Positions 51,458 through 60,013 of a stretch of DNA of 64,000 nucleotides are shown in pieces; positions within the stretch are counted from its first letter, which is position 1; each line of letters begins with the position of its first letter. The stretch covers positions 537,539-601,538 of the forward strand of contig NZ_JARGNB010000003.1 of the NCBI RefSeq assembly GCF_030167915.1, in the 5' to 3' direction. Made by a program: the position numbers and the translations under genes. Under the pieces are notes generated by a model that worked only from the letters and a program-made list of their open reading frames with translations, did not search any database and had not been told where the DNA came from. The DNA comes from Aquabacterium humicola (GTDB taxonomy: Bacteria > Pseudomonadota > Gammaproteobacteria > Burkholderiales > Burkholderiaceae_C).

Positions 51458-51958
51458 TCAGGAGGCGATGGTCCGCGCGCCGAACCACAGCGCGTGCAGC
51501 GCGAGCGCACCGAGCACGATCACCGCCAGCGGCGCCAGCCGGCCGATGCTGTCCAACGACAGCACGAGCACCAGGGCCACCAGCACCACGCCCGCTAGCA
51601 GCACCGACGCGGTGATGCGCGCCCAGGTGGCGTCGGCCTGCAGGCCGCGGCCGGTCAGCCAGCAGGTGATCGCCAGCACGAGGCCCGCGCCGGCCGCCGC
51701 CGCCGCCATGTCGAAGACGATCTGCGCGATCGACCCGGCGAGGTTCGCCGCGGTGCTGATCACCTGCGACATGCCCTTCAGCACCAGCAGCACGCCGTCG
51801 GGGTTGTCGCCGAAGTTGGTTTCGGGTGTCGGCGTGGCGAGCCGCTGCCTGACCGTGTGAATGGCGTAGAGCACCAGCACCACCAGTGACGGCAGGCCGA
51901 CGGCGGCCCCGCCGAACTTGAACACGCTGGCGAGCAGGGCGACGGAGATCGGGTTCAT
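51458..51958 (-). CDS. Integral membrane protein (166 aa), function unknown
   Basis: Not recognised. Hydrophobic helices are at about 5-34 ('VALLASVFKFGGAAVGLPSL'), 75-100 ('IVFDMAAAAAGAGLVLAITC'), 112-132 and 138-160. A polar loop 'RQRLATPTPETNFGDNPDGV' lies between the first two. It is the first gene of a pair with the DcrB-like gene. No enzyme or transporter signature is visible. Confidence 0.75.
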   Translation of the reverse strand: MNPISVALLASVFKFGGAAVGLPSLVVLVLYAIHTVRQRLATPTPETNFGDNPDGVLLVLKGMSQVISTAANLAGSIAQIVFDMAAAAAGAGLVLAITCWLTGRGLQADATWARITASVLLAGVVLVALVLVLSLDSIGRLAPLAVIVLGALALHALWFGARTIAS

Positions 51959-52282
51959 GCGGGGCGCCGGGGCGCGGCGACAAGGCCTGGCGGCCGATGC
52001 CGTGCACTGTCGGCGAGCCCGGTATCAGCGTGGTGTCGCGGCCGCGCAGGCGGGTTTCGATTGTTGTGTCGGCCGGCGTGGCGCCGGCGCGCCCCGGTTC
52101 GACGGCGTGTTTGCCGACGCGTCGTGCGCCGATGCACAGGGGCGGGAAGAGGAGCATGGCCGATCCGCACGGCGCGTGTACACACCCCTGCTGGGGGCAG
52201 GTGTGGACGGGCCCTCCACCAGCGCCGTCGGTGCCCCTCGCGGGTTCATGTCCACGTCGTCTTTCGAAAAAGGCAATGGGCC
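51959..52282. other. Divergent intergenic region
   Basis: This 324-bp stretch separates the minus-strand membrane protein gene from the plus-strand exported protein gene and should contain both promoters. An ATG at 52156 with a good GAGGAG in front opens a frame that runs into the next gene out of register, so I do not call it. Confidence 0.4.
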
Positions 52283-52861
52283 ATGAAGAAGCTTTCCCCT
52301 GTGCTGGCGTCCTCGATCCTCGCGCTCGCCGCGGCCTGGCCGGGCACGGCCACCGCGGCGCCGGCGCTCGACCTGGTGTTCAACGGCATTCCCGCGGCCA
52401 ACGTCGGCGCGATGCCCGCGACGCCCGCTTTCACGGGCTGGTGCGACAGCAGCTGCTTCCCGACCACGCAATTCCCGGTGTACGCCGCCACCGGCGTGCA
52501 GCGTGGCACGGCGGCCGTGTGGGGCAAGGCCTTCGCGTATGGCGCCGGCGGGTCGCTGTGCTTCAGTGAATTCATCGCCTTCAAGCTCGACGACGGCGAC
52601 CTGCACGTCGTCTCCGGCCCGAACGGCACCTGCGGCGCGCCGATGGACCCGGCATTGAAGCCGCCGCTGCATGCCGACAAGGGCGCGCTGGTGGTCATCG
52701 CCGGTGGCGGCGACGGCGTGATCGCCGGCGGCACCGGCCGGTACAAGCCCTGGACCGGCACCTTCACCGACCGCGTCTTCGTGGGCTTCGGCGCGCCGAC
52801 CAGCGGCGTCGGCGGCATCATCTACTACGACCAGCTGTGGTTCCGGGTGATGCCGAACTGA
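52283..52861 (+). CDS. Exported protein, allene-oxide-cyclase-like beta-barrel layout
   Basis: Secreted protein of 192 residues with a clear Sec signal ('KKLSPVLASSILALAAAWPG', cleavage near 'ATAAP'). The mature part has four Cys, likely two disulfides ('WCDSSCFP', 'LCFSEF', 'GTCGAP'), and a C-terminal pattern 'VIAGGGDGVIAGGTGRYKPW' then 'GTFTDRVFVGF'. That Gly-rich '...GTGRYkpWtGtf' motif recalls dirigent/allene oxide cyclase-like barrels, a weak resemblance only. ATG 52283 follows an AAAAAGG-type RBS. It is monocistronic; function is unknown. Confidence 0.78.
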   Translation: MKKLSPVLASSILALAAAWPGTATAAPALDLVFNGIPAANVGAMPATPAFTGWCDSSCFPTTQFPVYAATGVQRGTAAVWGKAFAYGAGGSLCFSEFIAFKLDDGDLHVVSGPNGTCGAPMDPALKPPLHADKGALVVIAGGGDGVIAGGTGRYKPWTGTFTDRVFVGFGAPTSGVGGIIYYDQLWFRVMPN

Positions 52862-52900
52862 CTGCGTCCGAACCGCGCGGCGACCGCAGGCCTCACGACA

Positions 52901-53710
52901 CTAGGCCTGCTTCATGCACTCCCGCAGCGCGCTCAGGCGCTTGACCGCGCCGGTGCGCTCGTCGAACTCCGCCACCCGCAGGTCGAGCGCGCCGCGGTCT
53001 GCATGCTCGGCCAGCGGCCGCCATGGCGCACCGAGCGCGGCCCACTGCGCATCGGACAGCAGCAGCTCGCCGGTCAGGAAGAGCTGGCGGCGCTGCTCGC
53101 CGCCATCGAAGGACGCGGTGACGGCCTGCCCGCCGTCCGCCGGCCGGCACAGCCCGTGCGCCATCGTCTGGTCGAAGACCACCAGGTCGCCCGGCGCCAG
53201 GCCGATGCGCACGCCGGCATGCGGCATCACGAATTCCACGTCGCCGACATCGAGCGCCAGCACCCAGAACAGGCAGCGCGACCAATGCCGGGCGACGTCG
53301 TTGTGAAAGCCGGCGCCGCAGCAGGCGAGGTAGTCGATGCGGGTGGCGACGCTGCGGCGGTAGGTGGCCGGGTCGTCGCCCAGCACGCCCGTCAACTGCA
53401 GTGACGCGGCGATGCTGCCGACCAGATCGGGCACGCGGGGCGCGGCCGCGGCCAGTTCTTCAAGCGTGGTGGTGGCGTAGTCGATGTCCGAGAAGGTCTC
53501 GATGCGCACGCGCGCATACCCCTGCGCCGTCAGCCGCGCCAGGGCCTCGGCATCGAGGAACGTGGTGTGCACGACATGCACGCGGCCGTAGGGCGCGCGT
53601 GCTTCGTCGGCATGCAGGCGCTCGTCGCTGCGGACCGCGAAAGCACGGAAGGGCTTGGGCACGCGATGCTCGTGGGCGGCGATGATGCGGTGCGCGGGGG
53701 GCGAGGCCAT
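52901..53710 (-). CDS. 2-oxoglutarate/Fe(II) oxygenase-like protein
   Basis: Soluble protein of 269 residues. The iron-binding facial triad is suggested by 'CCGAGFHNDVARHWSRCLFW' (His-x-Asp) and a distal His in 'VVFDQTMAHGLCRP' after 'GVRIGLAPGDLVVFD', the strand-loop pattern typical of 2OG-dependent dioxygenases. A downstream Arg ('EQRRQLFL') could bind 2-oxoglutarate. The substrate is unknown. It is divergent from a metallophosphoesterase gene 40 bp away. The start at ATG 53710 avoids a poorly conserved upstream extension. Confidence 0.78.
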   Translation of the reverse strand: MASPPAHRIIAAHEHRVPKPFRAFAVRSDERLHADEARAPYGRVHVVHTTFLDAEALARLTAQGYARVRIETFSDIDYATTTLEELAAAAPRVPDLVGSIAASLQLTGVLGDDPATYRRSVATRIDYLACCGAGFHNDVARHWSRCLFWVLALDVGDVEFVMPHAGVRIGLAPGDLVVFDQTMAHGLCRPADGGQAVTASFDGGEQRRQLFLTGELLLSDAQWAALGAPWRPLAEHADRGALDLRVAEFDERTGAVKRLSALRECMKQA

Positions 53711-53750
53711 CGCGCGATTGTGATCACGGGCTCGGCATACTCGCCCTGTC

Positions 53751-54527
53751 ATGAAGCTCAACATCCTGTCCGACCTGCACCTGGGCGTCAGCGGCCTGGC
53801 GCACCCGCGCAACGACGCCGATGCGGTGATCCTGGCCGGCGACATCGCCCGCCCGCGCGAAGCAGTTGCCTGGGCGCTGGGCTTCGACAAGCCGGTGCTC
53901 TACGTGCCCGGCAACCACGAGTTCTACGGCAGCAGCCTCGACGGGGCCGTGGCCGAGCTGAAGCAGCTGTGCGCCGGAACGCCGGTGCATGTGCTCGACA
54001 ACGACGAGGTGATCCTCGGCGGCGTGCGCTTCCTCGGCAGCACGCTGTGGACCGACTTCCGCCTGTTCGGTGTCGGCGACGAACAGGCCGCCGCCGTCGC
54101 CGCGGCGCAGCAGCTGATGCGCGACTTCAGCCGCATTCGCGTCCGCGACGCCGAGCCGGCGTTGTTCACGCCCGCGGACTCGGCCGCGCTCTTCGAGCGC
54201 AACGCCGCCTGGCTTAACCGCCGCCTTGACGCGCCGCATGCCGGGCCCACGGTGGTGATCACCCACCACGCGCCGTCGCGGCAGAGCATCCACCCGCGCT
54301 TCGCCGGCTCGCCGCTGAACGCCTGCTTCGTCTCGGATGCCGACCACCTGGCCGGCGGCCACCGCACGGCCTGGTGGATCCACGGCCACACGCACGACAG
54401 CTTCGACTACCAGCTGCAGGGAACGCGCGTGATCTGCAACTCGCGCGGCTATGCGAAGGCCGGCGTGAACGAGAACGCGCACTTCGACCCGGACTTCATG
54501 ATCGAGGTCGTCGACCCTTCGACTTGA
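53751..54527 (+). CDS. Calcineurin-like metallophosphoesterase
   Basis: Dinuclear-metal phosphoesterase of 258 residues. The full motif set is present: 'LNILSDLHLGV' (Asp-x-His), 'ILAGDI' (Gly-Asp), 'YVPGNHEFYG' (Gly-Asn-His-Glu), 'VITHHAPS' and 'WWIHGHTHDSFDY'. Length and motif order match the YPO/UDP-hydrolase-like bacterial family. Substrate is not predictable. It is unrelated in local context to the other phosphoesterase at 3712. ATG 53751 lies 40 bp from the divergent oxygenase start. Confidence 0.92.
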   Translation: MKLNILSDLHLGVSGLAHPRNDADAVILAGDIARPREAVAWALGFDKPVLYVPGNHEFYGSSLDGAVAELKQLCAGTPVHVLDNDEVILGGVRFLGSTLWTDFRLFGVGDEQAAAVAAAQQLMRDFSRIRVRDAEPALFTPADSAALFERNAAWLNRRLDAPHAGPTVVITHHAPSRQSIHPRFAGSPLNACFVSDADHLAGGHRTAWWIHGHTHDSFDYQLQGTRVICNSRGYAKAGVNENAHFDPDFMIEVVDPST

Positions 54528-54590
54528 AGGGCGGGAACGCGGCGCGACGCCGCTTGAAGTCGCTGTGACGGACGAGCCCGCCGGTCCGGT

Positions 54591-54971
54591 TCAGGCCTTG
54601 GCTGGGTGAGCGTGCGGCTTGACCTTCTGGCCGTACGACTCGAGAAGGCGCCTTGCCTGGCGTGATTCCGTTCCGCCGACATAGCCCTTGACGGCCCTCG
54701 ATCGCAGAAGCACTTCGTGGAGCTGGCTGATGCGCTGGACGACGGGCAGGCGCTTCTCCAGCGGTTCGACGAAGAAGGCGGCCGTCCTGACTTCAGTGAG
54801 CAGCGCCCACAGTTCCTGCACCATCGGACGCTCTTCCACCGGGGCGGTGATCTCCGTTTCTTCCCCGAACTTCCACGCGTCGTCGGTGCCGCCGCGCGCC
54901 TTGAGCGGCTGGGTCTTCGCTGCGGAGACGCTTCCTCTTGGAGGTGATTGGTACGCTGTCTTGCGTGACAT
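54591..54971 (-). CDS. Hypothetical protein (126 aa)
   Basis: Soluble protein of 126 residues. The N-terminal 45 residues are basic and polar ('SRKTAYQSPPRGSVSAAKTQ'). A helical core follows, 'MVQELWALLTEVRTAAFFVE' and 'PLEKRLPVVQRISQLHEVLL', and the tail is basic. I do not recognise a family. AAGAGGTG about 7 nt upstream supports ATG 54971. It stands alone between a phosphoesterase gene (convergent) and a membrane protein gene (same strand, 82 nt upstream). Confidence 0.7.
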   Translation of the reverse strand: MSRKTAYQSPPRGSVSAAKTQPLKARGGTDDAWKFGEETEITAPVEERPMVQELWALLTEVRTAAFFVEPLEKRLPVVQRISQLHEVLLRSRAVKGYVGGTESRQARRLLESYGQKVKPHAHPAKA

Positions 54972-55053
54972 GGCCTGCACCTCTTGGGATGGGGAAGAGC
55001 ACCCATTGAAGCACAGTTGTCGAAGATTGCCTGACGTAAGGTCAGGCACCGCT

Positions 55054-55527
55054 TCACGGAGGGCTTGCGCCGCCCCGCAGCGCCAGCAGTGCCGCGGCCA
55101 GCGCCACGAGGCCGACGATCGTGCGGAACCAGTGCCAGGCGGCCCAGCGCGCCAGCTCCGCAGGAAGGGCGTCGTGCGGGATGCTCTGCGCGGCAAAGCT
55201 CGCGTTGGCGCGCTGGAAGTACAGCACGTAGGTTGAAAGAATGACCAGTGCGAGAACCGCAGCGGCAACCGACGCGGCGCCTTGCGGCCGACCCGTGGCA
55301 ACGGCGGTGATGGCCGAACCCACTGCCAGCAGCGTGGCGCCCACGGTGAGCGGCGCGAAGAACGCGTACAGGCGATGGGCGTGCGCTGCATGCAGCGTGT
55401 AGAACTCCTGGGGGTGCAAGGTGCGCCACATCGGCACGAGCACCATGGCCTCGGTCAGCAGCGCGCCGACAAACAGGGCCAGGCCTGCTGCGGAAAGCAG
55501 GGGCATCAGCTCAGCGAACAGGTTCAT
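55054..55527 (-). CDS. DUF1772-like four-helix membrane protein
   Basis: Membrane protein of 157 residues with four hydrophobic helices: about 5-30 ('LMPLLSAAGLALFVGALLTE'), 53-75 ('FAPLTVGATLLAVGSAITAV'), 83-103 and 133-152. The polar start of helix 2 ('LHAAHAHRLYAFFAP') and 'WAAWHWFRTIVGLVALAA' near the end fit the DUF1772/anthrone-oxygenase-like pattern. Function in bacteria is unknown. GGGAGA upstream of ATG 55527 acts as RBS. Confidence 0.75.
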   Translation of the reverse strand: MNLFAELMPLLSAAGLALFVGALLTEAMVLVPMWRTLHPQEFYTLHAAHAHRLYAFFAPLTVGATLLAVGSAITAVATGRPQGAASVAAAVLALVILSTYVLYFQRANASFAAQSIPHDALPAELARWAAWHWFRTIVGLVALAAALLALRGGASPP

Positions 55528-55724
55528 CGAATCTCCCTTGGAATTGTTGGGCGCAACGCGTTCGAGGCAAGGTGCGGTCTGCGGGGTGGCTGGGGGCCAC
55601 GAAACGGGCGCTGGGGTTGAACCAGCAGGATATTGCCGACCTGGCGCCTCGTTCGTCCCGCTCGCAACCTTTTGCGCGTTGCCTGGCACTCACGACAACC
55701 TGGACTTCACCTGCGGGGAATGCA

Positions 55725-56423
55725 ATGACCTTTCGAATTCACTCCTGGCTGCGGCGCCTGGCGCTGCTGATGCTGGCGGTGCCGCTCGGCAACGCCTGGG
55801 CGCTCAGCGCCACCTTCGACAGCGCCCGCGGGGTGCTGACCCTGCCCGACGTGAAGGTGGGCACCAGCACCTATGTCAACGTGATGCTGGACCTGGTCGA
55901 CCCCGCCACGTTCACCTTCAGGCTGCGCGAGGCCACACTGTCACAGGCCGCAGGCTCGACGAACATCAGCTTCGATGCGGCATCGGGCGTGCTGACGATT
56001 CCGGAGGTCACCGTGGGCGGTGACACCTACCGGGCCACGCTCGCCATCACCGACGCGGCCACCTACACCTTCGTGCTGAGCTCGGCCACGCGCATCAAGC
56101 AAGCCGCGCTGCTGTCGCAACTGCAGGCGGAGGTCTTCACGCCGCGCTGCTCCTTCTGCCACACGGGTGGCGGCAGTTCCTTGCCGGCCGCCATGAACCT
56201 CACGGCCGGCAATGCCTTCTCGAACCTCGTGAACGTCGACTCGCGCCAGATGTCCGGCGCGAAGCGGGTCGTTCCCGGCGATGCGGTCAACAGCTACCTG
56301 ATCCGCAAGCTCGAAGGCACCAACATCGTCGGCGGGCGCATGCCGGCGGGCGGCCCCTTCCTCGATGCGGACACCATCGCGCGCATCAAGTCGTGGATCG
56401 CGAGCGGAGCGCCCGACAACTGA
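55725..56423 (+). CDS. Exported single-haem cytochrome c-like protein with N-terminal beta-repeats
   Basis: Secreted protein of 232 residues. The signal peptide (about 1-26) is followed by two ~50-residue repeats: 'RGVLTLPDVKVGTSTYVNVM' and 'SGVLTIPEVTVGGDTYRATL'. The C-terminal half carries one haem-binding CxxCH ('TPRCSFCHTGG') and a plausible axial Met in 'GGRMPAGGPFLDADTIARIK', ending 'SWIASGAPDN' as in cytochrome-c-type anchoring modules. The repeats resemble those in the protein encoded at 14454-16346. It could be an electron carrier or only a haem-stabilised adhesion module. Confidence 0.85.
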   Translation: MTFRIHSWLRRLALLMLAVPLGNAWALSATFDSARGVLTLPDVKVGTSTYVNVMLDLVDPATFTFRLREATLSQAAGSTNISFDAASGVLTIPEVTVGGDTYRATLAITDAATYTFVLSSATRIKQAALLSQLQAEVFTPRCSFCHTGGGSSLPAAMNLTAGNAFSNLVNVDSRQMSGAKRVVPGDAVNSYLIRKLEGTNIVGGRMPAGGPFLDADTIARIKSWIASGAPDN

Positions 56424-56474
56424 ACGTGTGGGGCCGACGGCGCGCCTGGCCGCGCCGTGTCGTGCTGCGGCTGT

Positions 56475-56954
56475 TCAGCCCGATCGTTCCGGCTGCGGAT
56501 CGCCATGCACCTTAAAGTGCCGGACGAAGCCGAACGGGCGGTGCACGCCGCGCGGATCGCCGAAGAACGGCATGCGCGACGCGGGCGCGTCGAGCACTTC
56601 GACGACCCAGTCGGTATCGCCGAAGAATCGGAACCTCACGGTGCCCGGCTGCTGCAGGCCCAGCAGCTCGAAGCGGCCGGTGCTGTACATCGACCCGAGC
56701 GTGGCCGAGTCGAGCAGTTGCAGATCCGCGCCGAGCAGATGGATGCGCAGCGACTCCTCGAACGGGATGTCGTCGGTGAGGAAGAGCACGAAGCGCCCGT
56801 CGCACTCGAACGCCGCTTCGAGCACCACGCCGGCCACCGGCTGCGCGGCGGAGCGCCCGGCGATGGCCAGGTCGCTGGAGGGCACGTCCGCATCGGACGC
56901 CTGCCGCGGCCGCAGCGTGATCGTGTCTTCGGGGACGGGGCGGATCATGGGCAT
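56475..56954 (-). CDS. Hypothetical protein (159 aa)
   Basis: Not recognised. The 159-residue soluble protein has strand-rich segments 'PVAGVVLEAAFECDGRFVLF', 'DDIPFEESLRIHLLGADLQL', 'GTVRFRFFGDTDWVVEVLDA' and a basic end 'GFVRHFKVHGDPQP'. No signal peptide is seen. ATG 56954 and an ATG two codons later are both possible. It lies between the cytochrome-like gene (convergent) and the FHA-transglycosylase gene (divergent, 84 bp). Confidence 0.7.
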   Translation of the reverse strand: MPMIRPVPEDTITLRPRQASDADVPSSDLAIAGRSAAQPVAGVVLEAAFECDGRFVLFLTDDIPFEESLRIHLLGADLQLLDSATLGSMYSTGRFELLGLQQPGTVRFRFFGDTDWVVEVLDAPASRMPFFGDPRGVHRPFGFVRHFKVHGDPQPERSG

Positions 56955-57038
56955 CACCAGAACGAGCTGGCACCGAAGGCGGCCAGCGCGCCGCCGACGC
57001 TCGCGTGGAGCGCAAACCCCAGATGTAGACTTTGCGAG

Positions 57039-58628
57039 ATGGCCATCCCTGCTGCAGCACCTGTGTCGCTGCGGGTGTCGTTTGACACCGCGGCGGGGGA
57101 AGCGGTGCGTTTGCGTTTCCAGCAGTCGTTTCGCATCGGTCGTGCCGGGGAGTGTGAAGTCAGCATCAACGATTCGTCCGTGAGTCGCTTGCATGCGCAG
57201 GGGCAATTCAAGCACGGGCAATGGTGGATCACTGACCTCAACAGCAGCAATGGCTTGCTGGTCGGCGGTCAGCGGATGCACGAGGTGCCCGTGCAAGATG
57301 CCATCACGGTGCAACTGGGTCTTGATGGGCCTGCAGTGAGGTTCGAGGTTCAAACCAGACCTCCCGCATCAGACGCAGCGGCGGCGGTGCGCGCTGCATT
57401 TGCACCTGCCCCAGCACCCATATCCGTATCAGCGCGCGCGCCGGCGCCCGCACCCACGAGAGCGGCGTCCCCTGCGACCGCGGTTCAACCGCCCCCCGCG
57501 CCTGCCGCACAGACCCAAGAGCAGCATCTCGCGCAACTGCAAAAGCACTACTTCGATGACCGCGGCGATGATCGACCCGCCGGAGAGCACACGATGCTGA
57601 TACGCAACGCGTATCGCGTGATCCGCGCGAAGCAAAGGCGCACGCAGGCGATCGTGATTGCGTCGCTGACGCTGTTGGTGCTGAGCATTGCATCGTTCGC
57701 GGCCTACCAACGCCATCAGCTCAACGAGCGCAAAGAACTGGCACAAGAGCTGTTCTACACGATGAAGTCGCTCGATGTCGATATTGCGAATCTTGAAAAG
57801 CGCTTGGCCGATACCAGCAACACCGCGGCACTCACCGAGTTGCGTAGCTACCACGTGCGTCGCACGAATCTGGAGCAACAGTACGACCGTTTCATGTCGG
57901 CGCTCAAGACCTACGACCCGAAGATGAGCGAACAGGACCGCTTGATCCTGCGCGTCGCACGCATCTTCGGCGAATGCGAACTGACGATGCCCGCCGGGTT
58001 TGCGGACGAAGTGCGCAGCTATATCGACAAGTGGCGTGCGTCCCAGCGCTATGCGCGAGGCATCAGGACGGCGCAAGAGAAGGGCTACACTGCAAAGATC
58101 AGCGAAGAGCTGCTGGCGCGCAATCTACCGCCACAGTTCTTCTATTTGGCGCTGCAGGAAAGTGATTTCGATCCATTCGCGAGCGGGCCACCGACTCGAA
58201 TGGGCATCGCCAAAGGCATGTGGCAATTCATTCCGCAGACCGCGACCAAGTATGGGCTGCGCATCGGACCGTTGGTGGAATTGCGGCGTCCTGATACGAG
58301 TGATGACCGTCACCGCTGGGATCTCGCGACCAAAGCCGCCGCACGCTATTTGCAGGACCTGTACGCCACCGAGGCCCAAGGCTCGGGCTTGCTGGTGATG
58401 GCGTCGTACAACTGGGGCGAAGACCGCGTGATTCGGCTGATTCAAAGCATGCCGGTCAATCCGCGTGAACGCAATTTCTGGCAACTGCTAACCAAATACC
58501 GAGATCGCATTCCGCAAGAGACGTACGACTACGTGTTCTACATCATATCGGCTGCGGTGATCGGCGAGAACCCGCGCTTGTTTGGCTTCGATTTCGACAA
58601 TCCGCTGACACACCTGGAGTCGAAGTAG
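57039..58628 (+). CDS. FHA domain-transmembrane-lytic transglycosylase fusion protein
   Basis: Membrane protein of 529 residues joining signalling and cell-wall cutting. A cytoplasmic FHA domain (about 15-100, 'QSFRIGRAGECEVSINDSSV', 'SRLHAQGQFKHGQWWITDLN') binds phosphothreonine. A Pro/Ala linker leads to one membrane helix (about 202-224, 'TQAIVIASLTLLVLSIASFA') after a basic 'RVIRAKQRRTQ'. A periplasmic coiled-coil-like part precedes an SLT domain (about 355-510) with catalytic Glu374 in 'YLALQESDFDPFA', 'GIAKGMWQFIPQTATKYGL' and 'MASYNWGEDRVIRLI'. Codon use is less GC-rich than average. It may act with the T6SS, whose TagH also has an FHA domain; this is inference. Confidence 0.9.
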   Translation: MAIPAAAPVSLRVSFDTAAGEAVRLRFQQSFRIGRAGECEVSINDSSVSRLHAQGQFKHGQWWITDLNSSNGLLVGGQRMHEVPVQDAITVQLGLDGPAVRFEVQTRPPASDAAAAVRAAFAPAPAPISVSARAPAPAPTRAASPATAVQPPPAPAAQTQEQHLAQLQKHYFDDRGDDRPAGEHTMLIRNAYRVIRAKQRRTQAIVIASLTLLVLSIASFAAYQRHQLNERKELAQELFYTMKSLDVDIANLEKRLADTSNTAALTELRSYHVRRTNLEQQYDRFMSALKTYDPKMSEQDRLILRVARIFGECELTMPAGFADEVRSYIDKWRASQRYARGIRTAQEKGYTAKISEELLARNLPPQFFYLALQESDFDPFASGPPTRMGIAKGMWQFIPQTATKYGLRIGPLVELRRPDTSDDRHRWDLATKAAARYLQDLYATEAQGSGLLVMASYNWGEDRVIRLIQSMPVNPRERNFWQLLTKYRDRIPQETYDYVFYIISAAVIGENPRLFGFDFDNPLTHLESK

Positions 58629-58649
58629 TCGGGGGACTCGAGCGCGTGA

Positions 58650-59315
58650 TCAGCGCCGCCAGCGCAGACGCATCGCGGCAAGTGCCAACGCCATCAGAAG
58701 GACGGTCGATGGCTCCGATGTTGGCGCCACTATCGACACTTGGCCTTCACGTACGGCGATGCCCGCGAAGGGGCCTTCGATCCAGCCAGTCGGCACCGAA
58801 TGGCCGCGACCCATGTGGAAATATGAACCCGGCCATTCCGTCGCCTGCCAGTAATTCATGGGAAGGAGGCTGTCGAATTCCCCCGCATTCAGCTCGGCAG
58901 CCGTCACCATGTTGTAGGGGTTCTGCACATTGACCAGCGGAGCCGTCAGGCCAAATTCGACGTAGAAGAGGTGCCCCAGTTCGGAGGTGGACGGGCACTG
59001 GCAATATTGAACCCCTGCGTCACCGGGTTGTCGCCAAGCCGCATCGGTCCAGGCTATCGCGTAATTCGGATCGAGGGTGTAGACCAGCGATGCGTTGACC
59101 GCACCTGGGTGCCACCACGAAAGGGTTGGGTTCTGGCTGCTGACGGTGAAGTCCAGCCACACCAACGACTTGCCGTTGTTGTCGTTGTCCCAAATGAGCT
59201 TGTAGCTCGGGCCGTTGGCGACCATTTGGCCGCTTCCGATCGTGACCAGCGCCGACCACGCCGCAAGGGGCAGGGCCAGCGCCAGGCTGAGCAGGACACG
59301 CGGAATTACCTTCAT
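58650..59315 (-). CDS. PEP-CTERM-like sorting-signal protein
   Basis: Exported protein of 221 residues. A Sec signal (about 1-21, 'VIPRVLLSLALALPLAAWSA') starts it. The C-terminus has the exosortase tripartite layout: short motif 'TSEPST' (a variant of Pro-Glu-Pro), hydrophobic helix 'VLLMALALAAM' and basic end 'RLRWRR'. The middle is strand-rich with 'WDNDNNGKSLVWLDF' and a Cys pair 'YCQC'. Such proteins are cleaved by exosortase and released to the surface or matrix; no exosortase gene is in the window. Confidence 0.85.
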   Translation of the reverse strand: MKVIPRVLLSLALALPLAAWSALVTIGSGQMVANGPSYKLIWDNDNNGKSLVWLDFTVSSQNPTLSWWHPGAVNASLVYTLDPNYAIAWTDAAWRQPGDAGVQYCQCPSTSELGHLFYVEFGLTAPLVNVQNPYNMVTAAELNAGEFDSLLPMNYWQATEWPGSYFHMGRGHSVPTGWIEGPFAGIAVREGQVSIVAPTSEPSTVLLMALALAAMRLRWRR

Positions 59316-60013
59316 CGCTGTAGCCTCTTGTCCGGAGTCAAAATCACAGAACTCAGTCCGATCAGTCTATTGCGCAGGCCATGCGGGAAGTTGTGCAGCA
59401 TCAACCACTGCGTAGGTCTGCGTAGTCTTGTCGGGACCGAGGCAGCGCGCCTGTTCGACGCATGGACTCTGGCAGCGGCGGACTTCAGCGCGCCTTGGCG
59501 AGGGCACCTCTGGCCGTAGGCGCCGCGCGGCGCCGCTTCTAGAAAGTGGTCGGTCGACCGCCGGGGCCTGCGCGCAGCCTTGACACAGCCTAGAAGCGGA
59601 CTCGAGACTGGTCCCAGTCACTCGCGCTCGACGGCCCGAACCGCAGCTGCCCCGACTACAAGTCGCTCGAATATCGCCGCCCTGATCGACGGCGGCACTC
59701 TTGTCACCGGTCACTCGGGCGTCGCCGGTCAGGTCTACGGACTCGCCAACGACTCTTTGTGCATGAGGTGTTCGGCGGCAACCGAGCCGCAATCGACATC
59801 CACTGTACCAAGCTCATCGCTTTGAAGTGCCGGTCGCCCGTCGCGCGGGCCGATTGCGTCTTGTACCTCGAACACCCTGAGCCGCAGCCCATGGGATAAG
59901 TGCGCGACCCGCAGAACGCACCCGTGCAACCAGTCGCGACGGCCGGCTCGACGCCTCGCCCGCCCCGCCCGGCGAGAATGGCGCTCGCCGGGATAGCACT
60001 TCAGGGGACGTCA
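59316..60013. other. 698-bp stretch with decayed coding sequence
   Basis: No intact gene is seen. From 59594 to the TAA at 59897-59899 one plus frame ends in a protein-like tail ('FVHEVFGGNRAAIDIHCTKL', 'IALKCRSPVARADCVLYLEH'). Its middle reads better in another frame ('IAALIDGGTLVTGHSGVAGQ'). This looks like a frameshifted remnant of a gene I cannot name. The kinase promoter should lie in the last 150 bp. Composition falls relative to the upstream genes. Confidence 0.3.
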
